Assembly: GCF_036492835.1 (NCBI RefSeq)
Contig: NZ_AP025314.1
Location: 3,762,010 to 3,826,009 of the forward strand
Direction of reading: 5' to 3'
From: Fulvitalea axinellae
GTDB taxonomy: Bacteria > Bacteroidota > Bacteroidia > Cytophagales > Cyclobacteriaceae
Length of the DNA: 64,000 bases
In this document: positions 45,596 to 55,943 of the stretch, piece after piece
Layout: each line of letters starts with the position of its first letter
Position numbering within the stretch: the stretch's first letter is position 1
Program-made: the position numbers and the translations under genes
The notes under the pieces: generated by a model
Told to the model about the DNA's origin: nothing
Database searches by the model: none
The model's input: the letters and a program-made list of their open reading frames with translations, nothing else

Positions 45596-45929
45596 GGGTT
45601 ATATATTTGAGCTCGCCCAGGAATGACGAGTTGGGTACAACATTCTATTCGCAACACCGGGCCAAAAGAAAAACGTCGGCGGAAAAGGTGCCCTGCAGGC
45701 CCGAAGAAGCCAAAGTATTATCGAAATATACGAAAAAGGGGATGCAAATGAAAAAAAGGCACGCTCTTAGACACAATCAACTGTAAATGAAAACCTTTAC
45801 TTTAGTCAACGGTAAAAAACATTTCCGCACACCGTGAAGCAGATAGCCGAAAACCAAGCCCAAGCGCCACATTCGGCGCCGAAGCCCAAAGGAAAATTCA
45901 CCGAAATTTCCACATACTCAGCCTTTCGG
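45596..45929. other. Divergent spacer between ricT and glycogen synthase
   Basis: The 471-bp spacer holds the glycogen synthase promoter at its right end; the remaining ~330 bp show no supported gene, repeat or structured RNA. Confidence 0.5.
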
Positions 45930-45960
45930 TTTCGCGTGTAAAAATCTCTTTATAAATTTG
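45930..45960 (+). promoter_or_regulatory. Candidate promoter of glycogen synthase
   Basis: TAAATTTG (45953-45960) is a perfect -7 element; TTTCG (45930-45934) is a partial -33 element 18 bp upstream. The ATG at 46067 would leave a 5' UTR of about 100 nt. Confidence 0.6.
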
Positions 45961-46066
45961 GGTAGCCGGAGGCGCTCCTTCCGGTTGGCTCGCAGAACCG
46001 TCCAAGCGCCCGCTGCCACGGTCATGAACGGCCACCCGAACTGTATCCCGAAAATTTTTTCTCCAT

Positions 46067-47935
46067 ATGAGAACCAAGTCCGAAAAATCTCGCAGATCGA
46101 GCACACGTAGGATTTCCAAGTCCAACATCTCCAAAACCCTCCTCTGCGAAGTGGCCTGGGAAGTATGCAACCAAGTAGGAGGCATCTACACCGTACTGCG
46201 TTCCAAGGCGCCAACAATGGTACGCAAATGGGGCGACCACTATTGTCTCGTAGGCCCGTATATCGAAAGCCAGGCCAGCGCAGCTTTCGATCCGTTACCG
46301 CTCGACCCCTCGGATCCCTTCGCCAAAGCCACCCTGAACCTTAGGGAAAAAGGATTCGAGGCCCATTACGGAGAGTGGCTGGTATCGGGACGGCCCCGAA
46401 CGGTTTTGATCAATATCGACGGCGTGTATGACCGTCTTGGGGACTACAAGTATCATCTCTGGGAGAATCACGATATCGCCACGCCAAGCGATGACGGTTT
46501 GCTGAACAAAACTTTGGCTTTCGGCTACGTCACGGAGCTTTTCTTCAGGGAACTCGCCCGCCCGACAGTCACGAACAAGCACGTGCTGGGGCATTTTCAC
46601 GAGTGGATGGCCGCCACCCCGATCCTCAACCTGCGACGCGACAACATTCCGGTATCAACGATCTTCACTACGCACGCCACTTTGCTGGGCCGTTATTTGG
46701 CCATGAACGACCCTGATTTCTACGATCACCTTCCGTTTTACGATTGGCACAAAGAGGCGCTGAATTTCAATATCGAATCACAAGTAAAAATCGAGCGGTT
46801 CGCGGCCAACGCCGCCGATGTACTTACCACAGTAAGCGAGATTACGGCGCAGGAGTGTGTTAGCCTTTTGGGACGCCAACCGGAAGAAGTGGTGCCGAAC
46901 GGAATCAATATCGAGCGGTTCACGGCCTTCCACGAGTTTCAGAATCTGCATATCGAATACAAGGAAAGAATCCATCAGTTCGTGATGGCGCACTTTTTCC
47001 AAAACTATACGTTCAACCTCGACAAAACGCTTTATTTCTTCACCTCCGGCCGTTACGAATTCAAAAACAAAGGCTTTGACGTAACGCTTGAGGCCTTGGC
47101 CAAGCTGAACTACATGCTTCAGCGCGAAGACTCCGACATGACTGTCGTGATGTTTTTCGTTACCCGTCAGCCTTTCAATTCCATCAACCCGGACGTACTT
47201 CAGTCACGGGCGATGATGGAAGAATTGAGGCAAACAACCAAAGGCATTCTGAAACAGGTAGGCGAAAGGATGTTCTACGCCGCAGCTTCGGGAACGGATT
47301 ACGAACTGCCCAACCTCAACGAGTTTGTGGACGAATACTGGAAGCTCCGTTTCCGCCGAACATTGCAGTCTTGGAAAAACGACCGCTTCCCGCCTATCGT
47401 CACGCACAACTTGGAAGACGACGCCAACGACGAAATCCTTAACACCCTGCGTACTTCGAACCTGATCAACAAACCCGAAGACCGAGTAAAAGTGGTGTAC
47501 CACCCGGATTTCATCAACTCCACCAACCCGCTGTTCGGCATCGATTATATGCAGTTTGTCCGCGGTTGCCATTTGGGCGTTTTCCCTAGCTATTACGAAC
47601 CTTGGGGCTACACGCCACTGGAATGTATGGCTTGCGGTATTCCGGCTGTAACCAGCGATCTGTCCGGATTTGGCGAGTACGTGATCGACAATATGAATGA
47701 GCCGGAAAATAAAGGATTGGTGGTGAATAACCGCAAGGACGCCGACTTCCAAGCCTCCGCCGACCAACTGGCCCGCAAACTCTACAAATTCACCCAATTA
47801 GACCGTAGGGAAAGAATTGATATGAGGAACAAAACGGAAAGCGCATCTACGTTCTTCGACTGGAAAAACCTTGTGCATCACTATGAAAAAGCGCACAACT
47901 TAGCGCTTTCCAGACTGAAAGAAAGAGTCAAATAA
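46067..47935 (+). CDS. GT3-type (eukaryote-like) glycogen synthase
   Basis: Adds glucose to glycogen. The 622-residue protein follows the animal/fungal Gsy layout rather than the bacterial ADP-glucose GlgA. N-terminal LLCEVAWEVCNQVGGIYTVLRSKA (26-49), HFHEWMAA, TTHATLLGRYLA, and DVLTTVSEITAQECVSLLGRQPEEVVPNGIN are visible, and the C-terminal donor-binding FPSYYEPWGYTPLECMACGIPAVTSDLSGFGEYV is intact. The donor is likely UDP-glucose, as in GT3. A basic N-terminal extension (1-22) is present. It ends before a bidirectional terminator. Confidence 0.93.
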   Translation: MRTKSEKSRRSSTRRISKSNISKTLLCEVAWEVCNQVGGIYTVLRSKAPTMVRKWGDHYCLVGPYIESQASAAFDPLPLDPSDPFAKATLNLREKGFEAHYGEWLVSGRPRTVLINIDGVYDRLGDYKYHLWENHDIATPSDDGLLNKTLAFGYVTELFFRELARPTVTNKHVLGHFHEWMAATPILNLRRDNIPVSTIFTTHATLLGRYLAMNDPDFYDHLPFYDWHKEALNFNIESQVKIERFAANAADVLTTVSEITAQECVSLLGRQPEEVVPNGINIERFTAFHEFQNLHIEYKERIHQFVMAHFFQNYTFNLDKTLYFFTSGRYEFKNKGFDVTLEALAKLNYMLQREDSDMTVVMFFVTRQPFNSINPDVLQSRAMMEELRQTTKGILKQVGERMFYAAASGTDYELPNLNEFVDEYWKLRFRRTLQSWKNDRFPPIVTHNLEDDANDEILNTLRTSNLINKPEDRVKVVYHPDFINSTNPLFGIDYMQFVRGCHLGVFPSYYEPWGYTPLECMACGIPAVTSDLSGFGEYVIDNMNEPENKGLVVNNRKDADFQASADQLARKLYKFTQLDRRERIDMRNKTESASTFFDWKNLVHHYEKAHNLALSRLKERVK

Positions 47936-47940
47936 AACAT

Positions 47941-47976
47941 AAAAATCCCCAGAGCAATTAAGCCCCGGGGATTTTT
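47941..47976. terminator. Bidirectional terminator between glycogen synthase and tolC-like gene
   Basis: A 10-bp perfect stem AAAAATCCCC / GGGGATTTTT with a 16-nt loop, T runs on both strands, between two convergent stops. Confidence 0.9.
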
Positions 47977-48002
47977 CATTATCACCTAACCCAATTTCTC
48001 TT

Positions 48003-49469
48003 TTATTCTTCCGGCAACAGTGACTGTCCCGTTTCAAAATCATAAAGCGTCATTGCCCGAAGCCCGTAGTATTCGTTCCAAAAGCTTTGCAGAGCCTTTA
48101 CATATCCCCGATCAGCCTCATCCATTTCCCGCAAAGCCGTAATCAATTCCAACACCGACAAATCTCCGTTATCATACCGCTTCGAAGCGATTTCGTAACG
48201 TTTTTTAGCAATCGCCATCGAACGTTCGTTGATCCCGATTTTCCTGCGGGCCATCACTAACCTCGAAGCCTTCACCGACGCTTCTTGGCTAACGTTCTCT
48301 TCCGCCCTAAGGCTGGAAATCTCAGCTAAACGCAAACGGGACTCCGCCTGTGCTTTTCTCGCCTTGTTTTTTCCCCAATCCACAATCGGAACACTTAATC
48401 GAACTGATACCGTCTGCCGTTCGATCATATCTTTATAATAGCCGTCAAGTTTTTCGGTACGTGTATCCCAACCTGCCGAAGCGTTCAGATTAGCCGAAAA
48501 GCCTTCTTTCCTCGCACGATCAGCCCCCGCTTTTGCCTGCAGTAAATCGCGTTCCGCCTCTACCATATCCGGTCGGTTTTTCAATGCGATTTCAGCCGCA
48601 AAATTGGGTTCGGGGACAAATCCGGGAATCTCGGCCGGTAGGTCCAATTTTATCGGCAACATTGGATCCAGGTCCAATAGACGCCGTAAAACCCGACTGG
48701 CTTGCGCATAATCCAGCTCCGCTTGCGCCAATTCCTCCTGTGATTTCAGTGTAGACAATTCCAGTTGCAATAAATCATTTTCGGTAATTGTACCGATAGA
48801 AAATCTTTTTTTAGCGATCGACAACTTGATATTTGCCCGCTGAATATTTTCCTTGACCCGTTGCACTTCACGTTGTTTGGAATACAGATCGAAAAACGCC
48901 GTAGCCGCTTGCACTCCTATTTTCTCCATGCTTTCCACATACTTACGCTCAGAGGCTTTATAATTCAACGGTTCGATTTGTTTCTTCCATCGAAAATCAT
49001 TGTATGCGAATAAAGGCTGATCCAAACGAATACCCACAGGCGAGCCACTATAGCTAGACCCACGGTTTTCGCTGTCAAAATTATCAAACCGGTCAAGTGA
49101 CGAATACAGTGAAACATTACCGCCTGTAAACGGAATCACTTGGCGCAACGAGAAGTCCAGTTCGGAACGGCCTTGAAACACCTCCTGATATACCACCGAT
49201 CCGTCAGGTTGCCTTACGCCCTCATAACGACGATTGATTCCCGGCAATTGGCCACTAACCAACACATCCGGGCGCAGAGTCGCTTTGTATAACCTCCAAG
49301 ACTGCAAACTTATATCACGCGAAGTACGTGCGTAAAGCGCGTCAATGGAATTCGCCTTTGCCCGCCTTACCGCATCTGTCAAGCCCAAATGCAAGCTGTC
49401 ACCGGCTTGGGCAAACATTTGCGAAGCGGAAAAAACCAGCGCTATTGATAGAAAAAATCTTTGAAGCAT
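48003..49469 (-). CDS. TolC-family outer membrane efflux channel
   Basis: A 488-residue outer-membrane component of a tripartite pump. The ATG at 49469 (MLQRFFLSIALVFSASQMFAQ) gives a proper signal peptide; the longer frame does not. The two TolC repeats show in the coiled-coil segments EVQRVKENIQRANIKLSIAKKRFSIGTITENDLLQLELS and KIGINERSMAIAKKRYEIASKRYDNGDLSVLELITALREMDEADRGY. It is last of the adaptor, permease, permease, channel run and shares its strand. Confidence 0.92.
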   Translation of the reverse strand: MLQRFFLSIALVFSASQMFAQAGDSLHLGLTDAVRRAKANSIDALYARTSRDISLQSWRLYKATLRPDVLVSGQLPGINRRYEGVRQPDGSVVYQEVFQGRSELDFSLRQVIPFTGGNVSLYSSLDRFDNFDSENRGSSYSGSPVGIRLDQPLFAYNDFRWKKQIEPLNYKASERKYVESMEKIGVQAATAFFDLYSKQREVQRVKENIQRANIKLSIAKKRFSIGTITENDLLQLELSTLKSQEELAQAELDYAQASRVLRRLLDLDPMLPIKLDLPAEIPGFVPEPNFAAEIALKNRPDMVEAERDLLQAKAGADRARKEGFSANLNASAGWDTRTEKLDGYYKDMIERQTVSVRLSVPIVDWGKNKARKAQAESRLRLAEISSLRAEENVSQEASVKASRLVMARRKIGINERSMAIAKKRYEIASKRYDNGDLSVLELITALREMDEADRGYVKALQSFWNEYYGLRAMTLYDFETGQSLLPEE

Positions 49470-49530
49470 ATGTTTGAGTATTAGGTTTTCGAAATCGGTA
49501 TTCTTTTTAAAATTCAATTATAAACAACTG

Positions 49531-52500
49531 CTAAGCGACAAGCTGAGGCTTTGGTTTTACGGATTTCCAACGTAACAGCATCGGCACAAAAATCACTAAC
49601 GCCACAAGACTAAACAGCAAACCGCCGATAGTGCCCACAGCCAAAGCGAACCAGAAAACTTCCTTGTCGCCTTGCCAAATAAACGGCAACATACCCAAGG
49701 CAGTGGAAAGAATAGTCAGCAACACAGGCGTCATTTTGGCACGAAAAGCTTTGATGTAGCAAGCCAAAGGCGTAAGCCCAGGCCGGCTTTGACGATAAGC
49801 GTTATAGTCATTGATCAAATACAACGCGCCGTTGACCGACAGACCGCTCAGCAACAGAAAGGAGGCGTAACCGCCTTGGTCAAAGCCGAAATCGAAAAGG
49901 TAAAATGTAAGGAAAACCCCGACAAACGATACCGGAATAGTGATAACCACCACCAAAGGCTGAAGCAATGACTCGGATAAGGCGGCGCACACGCCGTAAA
50001 TAATCAGAATCACCAAAAATACGAGGCCGACTTTACTTTTCGTCTCGGCACGGCTCCAGCGCCACGTAGTCCGTTTGGCTTTGAAACCTACCGGCATTTC
50101 GGCGTTAAAACCTTCCACTTCCCGATCAATCACCCGCTTTTCCAATGCGCGCGGACCGTTAAAATCAAACTGTAATACCAGCTGATAGCGCTGATTCTCC
50201 CTTCTGATTTCCTCTTCGGCCTTGCGAATATCTTTTGTGGCCACGTCCTTGAGTTTCATCATCCGCCGTCCGCCCAGCACCGGATATTGCTCCATAGCCC
50301 AGACATCGAAAGTTTCCGACTGCTCCGAAGCGATAAATACCTCTTCCCGCTCACCTTCGTGCATGAGCCAAGCTACGGATTGGTCGCCGTGAGCGAGCCG
50401 TTCCAACCGGCTGAAAGTCTCGTTGAAACCAAAGCCCAAAGTTGCCATCCGGTAAGGGTCCACTTCTAATCTGTAATCTCGCGATGCTCGCTTTTCCCAC
50501 TTTCTAGAGCCGTTGATATCCACTTTTTTAATCCGTCCATGCGTTTCCAGCTTCGCTTTGCAACGTCTGGCGATATTCATCAGCATGGCGTAATCATAAC
50601 CTTCCAACTCGACAATGGAATAGCCCGCTCCCTCACTAACCGCATTATTAAACCCTTTTCCCACTCCATAGACTTGCCAATCTGCTCCGCCTTGATACAT
50701 AGCCGTCTCTTCCAATCTCGATTTTACCTCGAAAGGCAAGGCCCCTTCATCATCCGCAGGAAAGATGACTTCTATTCTGGCACTATTCGCATTTACATTG
50801 GCCACAAAACGCTCGATTCCGTCGATTCCCGCCAGCATGTTTTCCATATCCCGTACCAGCTCATCCACTTGTTCCAGCGTAGAGCCCACACTTAACCGGG
50901 CACGGGCATAAACTTTCGTCTGGCCCGGCTCCCGAAAACTGGAATGAGCGAAAACGTCTTGAGAAAACAGACGGAAACTACCACCCAGCCATTTTTCCAT
51001 CGGCTTTTTGAGCGTACCCGTATACAGTTCGCTGGCAAACACTTTATTATAAGCTTCGCTATACCACTCCTCTCCCTTCATTTTTTCGGGAAGAAGGTGC
51101 AACGGCAAACCGAAACCCCACACCAACAACAGAATAAAAGCCCAACGGAACCGGCGGAAAAACACCATACTTCGGCCATAAAACCGCAAACTGGCCACGA
51201 TTCTCCGCCCGTTCTTCCAGCGCCGGCTTATATTCGCCTTCAGCTTTCCGCTTTTCATCATTCCCATTTTTTCCATCAAGGCAGGAACCAGCCAAAAAGC
51301 CGTGGCCAACGAGACGGAAAGGTTGATGATCAGCACTTGCGAAAAATCGTCGAGTTTGGCCCTTTGGGCATCGGGCAAAAGGAAAATCGGGGCCAATGCG
51401 CCCAAAGTGGTCAGTGTGGACGCCAACAAGGCACGAAACACTTTACGGTTGCGATAACGCTTGAAATGATCACCCATAATCAGGGTATTGTCGATCAAAA
51501 TACCCAGGGAAATCGTCAGGCCGGCCAAAGCGTAAAGGTTCAGGTCGACATCGAAAGTGTGGTAAAGAATCGACGCCGAAGCTATACCGGTAAACAGTCC
51601 GACGGCAACCACACCCAAATAGCGCAGGCTACGGGCCGTAATCCAGACGAATACCAGCAAAATCAGCAAGGAAAGTCCCGTCCGGAAAAGAATCTTGTCT
51701 AATTCCTTAGACAGGTGAATAGTGTCGTCACTGGCCATCCGGGCGCCGTAACCGGCCGGAAGCGTAGCCAAAAGTTCCTCAACTTTGGCCTTGACACGCT
51801 TGCCCACTTCCAGTGTATTCTCGTCCGGTTCCGCCGTGACGGTCACATTGATGGCGTTCAAACCATTAATCCGGAAATAACCCCGGGGTATTTTCGGTTC
51901 CCGGACCTTATGCACCAATTCGGAAAGGCGCACCACACGGTCTCCCACTTTTTTTATAGGAATATCAAAGTTGCCGATATCGGGAACATCGGCGCGGAGG
52001 CGCACGAAACGCAAGCTTTTTTCGCCGTCCATTCCTTCCACTATCACGTTGCCCAACTCTTGCTCCCGCAAATATTCCCGGATAGCGCTACTGATATCGG
52101 CATGGCTCAGGCCGTGATTGGCCAAGCGCTCGGCGTCAAATGTCAAGCGCCAGATGTAAGGCTCCGCTCCGCTTACGTGGACATCCTTTACGCCTTTGAT
52201 CAAACGGAGAGGTTTAGCCCATTTCTCATCGGCGAAGTTCCGGATTATCACCGGCGGGGCCGAACCGTTCAGCGTATAAGTCAGGATGCGCTTGCCGTCC
52301 TCCACGTTTCCGCCACTGCGGCTTACCGTCCCCAGACGAACCCCTTCGGGCAACTCATCCCGAAGGTTTCGCAACAAAGTATTCGCCTCAAAACGTACGG
52401 CCTCCGGGTCTGCTTGTTTTATCAAACTGAAATTCACACTGCCATAACCTGTCCCCGATTTGGACGACACCTTGGCGATGCCCCGGATTCCGGACAAGGC

Positions 52501-52698
52501 GGCCTCCACTTTGCTGGTAACTTCCCGCTCCAAAATCCGGGGCGAGGAACCCCACCAACTGTAACTCACCCAAAAATTTCGGCCCGGCGCCCGCGACTTG
52601 ACGCTCAGCGACAGCTTCGGCACCAAGGCCAAACCCACCAGCGACAAAGCCGTGAAAATCAGGATAACCCGAAACGGTGTCAAATATTTATTTCCCAT
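49531..52698 (-). CDS. RND efflux permease (second of a tandem pair)
   Basis: A 1055-residue inner-membrane pump subunit of the AcrB/CusA superfamily. The twelve-helix layout with two large periplasmic loops is clear. The central TM4 segment reads LGILIDNTLIMGDHF, with a single Asp and Asn where classical AcrB has two adjacent aspartates. It is shorter in loop-rich segments than, and diverged from, the neighbouring permease (165 bp upstream), so the two are not simple duplicates. A single adaptor and a single channel accompany both, suggesting a heteromeric pump as in MdtABC. The substrate is unknown. Confidence 0.9.
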   Translation of the reverse strand: MGNKYLTPFRVILIFTALSLVGLALVPKLSLSVKSRAPGRNFWVSYSWWGSSPRILEREVTSKVEAALSGIRGIAKVSSKSGTGYGSVNFSLIKQADPEAVRFEANTLLRNLRDELPEGVRLGTVSRSGGNVEDGKRILTYTLNGSAPPVIIRNFADEKWAKPLRLIKGVKDVHVSGAEPYIWRLTFDAERLANHGLSHADISSAIREYLREQELGNVIVEGMDGEKSLRFVRLRADVPDIGNFDIPIKKVGDRVVRLSELVHKVREPKIPRGYFRINGLNAINVTVTAEPDENTLEVGKRVKAKVEELLATLPAGYGARMASDDTIHLSKELDKILFRTGLSLLILLVFVWITARSLRYLGVVAVGLFTGIASASILYHTFDVDLNLYALAGLTISLGILIDNTLIMGDHFKRYRNRKVFRALLASTLTTLGALAPIFLLPDAQRAKLDDFSQVLIINLSVSLATAFWLVPALMEKMGMMKSGKLKANISRRWKNGRRIVASLRFYGRSMVFFRRFRWAFILLLVWGFGLPLHLLPEKMKGEEWYSEAYNKVFASELYTGTLKKPMEKWLGGSFRLFSQDVFAHSSFREPGQTKVYARARLSVGSTLEQVDELVRDMENMLAGIDGIERFVANVNANSARIEVIFPADDEGALPFEVKSRLEETAMYQGGADWQVYGVGKGFNNAVSEGAGYSIVELEGYDYAMLMNIARRCKAKLETHGRIKKVDINGSRKWEKRASRDYRLEVDPYRMATLGFGFNETFSRLERLAHGDQSVAWLMHEGEREEVFIASEQSETFDVWAMEQYPVLGGRRMMKLKDVATKDIRKAEEEIRRENQRYQLVLQFDFNGPRALEKRVIDREVEGFNAEMPVGFKAKRTTWRWSRAETKSKVGLVFLVILIIYGVCAALSESLLQPLVVVITIPVSFVGVFLTFYLFDFGFDQGGYASFLLLSGLSVNGALYLINDYNAYRQSRPGLTPLACYIKAFRAKMTPVLLTILSTALGMLPFIWQGDKEVFWFALAVGTIGGLLFSLVALVIFVPMLLRWKSVKPKPQLVA

Positions 52699-52735
52699 GC
52701 TTTTCGCAAAAAATTCTTGATCCTAAAACAGTACT

Positions 52736-52770
52736 GAGTAAAGAGTAAAGCGTAAAGCGTAAAGAGACTG
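52736..52770. repeat. Short GTAAAG-type repeat between the RND genes
   Basis: A run of GTAAAGA/GTAAAGC units (about five hexa- to heptamers) in the gap between the two permease genes. Similar short runs lie after the DUF2723 gene (40935-40963) and, on the other strand, between cysD and cysN (30891-30909), so a small dispersed repeat family is possible. Confidence 0.5.
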
Positions 52771-52862
52771 CTCGGTTGTAGCTGTGGAAAGCTATAAATC
52801 AATATGTTTACATCTCGGTAATCGCTCATTCACTATAGTACTTAATCGTTCCAAAAACGCCG

Positions 52863-55800
52863 TCAGGCCTCCACCTCGGCGGGTTCCATATTGACTTTCA
52901 CTTTGTCTGATCCCCGCTCGGCCAGCCAATAACACAAAGGCACGAAATAAAGACTCACCAGAGTACCGACCGTCATACCACCGATTACGGTAAGGGCCAG
53001 GGGCTTTTGCAAAGCGCCACCCAAATCAGTCACGAAAAGGAAAGGCACCAAAGCCAGAATAGTCGTCATACTGGTCATCAAAATCGGCTTCAGGCGACGT
53101 TTTCCCGCCTCGGCTATAGCCCGCAACACGCCGAATCCCTCTTCGGAACGCAAGCGGTTTACGGTATCGATTTTCAGAATGGAATCGTTGATGATAATAC
53201 CGCACATCACGATAATCCCGATAGCCGACATCAGGTTCAAGCTTCCGCCCGCCACAGCCAACAAGCCCAAAGCCCCGGCGGCCGATACGGGAACCTCGAT
53301 CAAAACGATCAGCGGTTGTTTCAATGATTCGAACTGAGCGGCCAAAATCAAGTAGAGCAAACCGAGCGACACCAAAAACACGAAGCCCATTTCCAGCATC
53401 AGTTCCTGGTTTTCGAAATAAGTTCCCATAAAGGTGGCCGATAGTTTATCATCATTCACAAAAGTGCGTTTCAGCTTGTCGATCACTTCCTCTTCTTTGC
53501 CTTGCGGAGTTTCGATACGAAACGGAAGATACTCGCCACCGCCATTGCCAGCTATTTCTTTCAGTCCCCTATCGTTTCTGACTTTCAAAAAAGTGGACAG
53601 CGGATACTGTTTGCCTTCGGCACCATAGATCATCGTTTGTTCCAATACCTTTCCGATAGGTTTGGCCTTTTCTCCAATCAAAACGGGCACAAACTCATCC
53701 GTACCGCGAAGCTTGTCCACGAAGTCGGAATTCAACGCGGCTTTTAGCGTAGCTATAGCCTGACTAGCGGTAATTCCGTAAAGCTTTAGGCGCTCAAAAT
53801 TCAGCGATACGGCCAAAGCCTCCCGATATGTCGGACCAGAAATACCATATTCCGGCACCGCGGCACTTACCCTTTCCGCCAGACGCTCCACGTCTTCCAC
53901 TTCCATGCGCTCGCCTTTGTCGGAACTGAGGCCCAATACCAACTGCGCTCCGCCTTGGTCAAATACATGGTCGAAAACGTCGGGCGCTTTCTCGAAAGTC
54001 AATGTCGCCGTAGGAAATGCCGTGGCCATCCAATCCGAAACCCGCTTGCGCAACACCGGCAAACTCTCCGGTTCGGAAGCCAACAGATATAGCGTAGCCT
54101 CGGTAGGCCCGGGCTCGTCGCGCGACATCAGGAAATCCTGCACGCCTACCCTATATTCGTGATAAGCCAAAATGCTGTCGGCGCCAGAGGCCGAGGTTAA
54201 CAGGCCGTCGGCTCGCTTTACGTTTTCTTCCACCGTCAGCGGTTCGTTCCAGTCCACTTTCACGATCATATCACGCTTGGGCACGGCCGGAAAACGGCGT
54301 TGCGGTAACCAATTCAACAACAATCCGGTAAGGACCACGCAAAGCAGAAAGGCCCCCAGAAATACTTTTATATTTCGGAAAACGAAAAAGAAGCCCCGCT
54401 CATACCAACCCTCGTAGTCGAAAAGCTCCATCCAACGGGCCATCCAGCGTGGTGTTTTCAGCATATCGCGCAAGTGGATAATGCGGTAATACACCGGCAA
54501 GAGCGTAACACTAACCACCAACGACACCAACAGTCCGGCGGCTACGGCCATAGCTTGGTCATAAAACAACGCGCCCGACAATCCGCTCAAAAAAATCAGG
54601 GGAACAAATACGGAACAGGTGGTAAGCACCGAACTAAGCAAGGGCCGGAATACCGTAGCGGAACCCAATACGCAAGCGGCCGTAAGCTTCTCTCCGCGGG
54701 CCCGGTACTGCGCTATATTGTCGATCACGATAATCGAATTGTCAATCATCATTCCCACGCCCAGCACCAAGCCCGATAGGGAAATGATATTGACGGAAAC
54801 GCCCATTGCCTCAAAACAAAGAAAAGTGATAGCCAAAGAGACCGGCACCGTAAGCCCCGTAAGCAACGGCGAACGCAGATCGCGCATAAAGAAGAACATC
54901 ACCAAAAAGGCCAGCAAGGCTCCGGTAAAAAGCGTCTGTTCCAAATTGGAAATGGCGTAACGCAAAAGCTCCGTCTGGTCCCGCGACAGGTTGATCCGCA
55001 CTTCCGGATATTCCTTTTCCATATTGGCCATCACCTTGCGGAGCGATTTGTCAAGGTCTTCCATTCGGGCGTCGGCGCGTTTGATCACGGCCATCGTCAC
55101 AGCAGGAACACCATCCACGGCGCAAAGTCCCTCGCGCTCTTTAGGCCGGACAGTCACTTTAGCCACATCACCGATACGCAACAGCCGGTCGCCGGCCTTC
55201 AGTGGCAAATTCCGGATATCCTCCACCGTTTCCAGCTCGGAGGCGAAAGTCACGAAATAGCGGTAATAACCGTCGCGCACGCTCAGCTGGCCCACGTTTC
55301 TATTATGCTCCTTCAGCGCCTGCGATATTGTACCATTACCGATATTATAACCGCTCAGCAAAGCCGGATCGGTCTCTATAATTATTTCCGGACGGGTACC
55401 TCCGCTAACATCGGCCATAGCCACCTCGTCCAAGCGTTCCAAACGCCGGCGAATTACGGCGTCGGAAAAACGGCTTAGCTCCAAGAAGCGCTTTTCGTCC
55501 ACACTGTCCGAAGCCAGACGCACGTGCAGAAAGAACACCGGCACATCCGCCGCCCCGGCCTTCACCACCCGCGGGCGGTCCATCTCACGCGGGAAACTGT
55601 TCATCACCCTGTCCAGCTTCTCGTTTACCTCTATAAAAGCCCGGTCCACGTCGGCGCCGTACTCAAAGCGCAAACGCAGATCCGCCTCGCCGTCGTTGGT
55701 CTGGCTCTCCACCGACTGCAGGTAGCCCACCTGCGTCAACTGGCGACGGACCTTGGAGGTAAACTGACGCTCAAACTCCAAAGCCGAACGGTCGGGATAA

Positions 55801-55943
55801 GATAGGCGGACGGTAATCTCGGGAATATCGGTATCCGGCAACAACGACACCGGCAAGCGCCCCGCCGAAAGCAGGCCCAGCACCACGGCCGCCAAAAACA
55901 CCACCGTCACCGCAATCGGACGTTTGATCAGAAAATCTAGCAT
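52863..55943 (-). CDS. RND efflux permease (first of a tandem pair)
   Basis: A 1026-residue AcrB-like permease. It begins with the typical MLDFLIKRPIAVTVVFLAAVVLGLLSAGRLPVSLLPDTDIPEITVRLSYP and contains TM4 LGVGMMIDNSIIVIDNIAQYRARG, the TM10-region signature GGSLNLMSAIGIIVMCGIIINDSILKID and PILMTSMTTILALVPFLF. It is HAE-like rather than a metal pump by appearance. It follows the lipoprotein adaptor after a 318-bp AT-rich gap and precedes a second permease. Confidence 0.92.
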   Translation of the reverse strand: MLDFLIKRPIAVTVVFLAAVVLGLLSAGRLPVSLLPDTDIPEITVRLSYPDRSALEFERQFTSKVRRQLTQVGYLQSVESQTNDGEADLRLRFEYGADVDRAFIEVNEKLDRVMNSFPREMDRPRVVKAGAADVPVFFLHVRLASDSVDEKRFLELSRFSDAVIRRRLERLDEVAMADVSGGTRPEIIIETDPALLSGYNIGNGTISQALKEHNRNVGQLSVRDGYYRYFVTFASELETVEDIRNLPLKAGDRLLRIGDVAKVTVRPKEREGLCAVDGVPAVTMAVIKRADARMEDLDKSLRKVMANMEKEYPEVRINLSRDQTELLRYAISNLEQTLFTGALLAFLVMFFFMRDLRSPLLTGLTVPVSLAITFLCFEAMGVSVNIISLSGLVLGVGMMIDNSIIVIDNIAQYRARGEKLTAACVLGSATVFRPLLSSVLTTCSVFVPLIFLSGLSGALFYDQAMAVAAGLLVSLVVSVTLLPVYYRIIHLRDMLKTPRWMARWMELFDYEGWYERGFFFVFRNIKVFLGAFLLCVVLTGLLLNWLPQRRFPAVPKRDMIVKVDWNEPLTVEENVKRADGLLTSASGADSILAYHEYRVGVQDFLMSRDEPGPTEATLYLLASEPESLPVLRKRVSDWMATAFPTATLTFEKAPDVFDHVFDQGGAQLVLGLSSDKGERMEVEDVERLAERVSAAVPEYGISGPTYREALAVSLNFERLKLYGITASQAIATLKAALNSDFVDKLRGTDEFVPVLIGEKAKPIGKVLEQTMIYGAEGKQYPLSTFLKVRNDRGLKEIAGNGGGEYLPFRIETPQGKEEEVIDKLKRTFVNDDKLSATFMGTYFENQELMLEMGFVFLVSLGLLYLILAAQFESLKQPLIVLIEVPVSAAGALGLLAVAGGSLNLMSAIGIIVMCGIIINDSILKIDTVNRLRSEEGFGVLRAIAEAGKRRLKPILMTSMTTILALVPFLFVTDLGGALQKPLALTVIGGMTVGTLVSLYFVPLCYWLAERGSDKVKVNMEPAEVEA

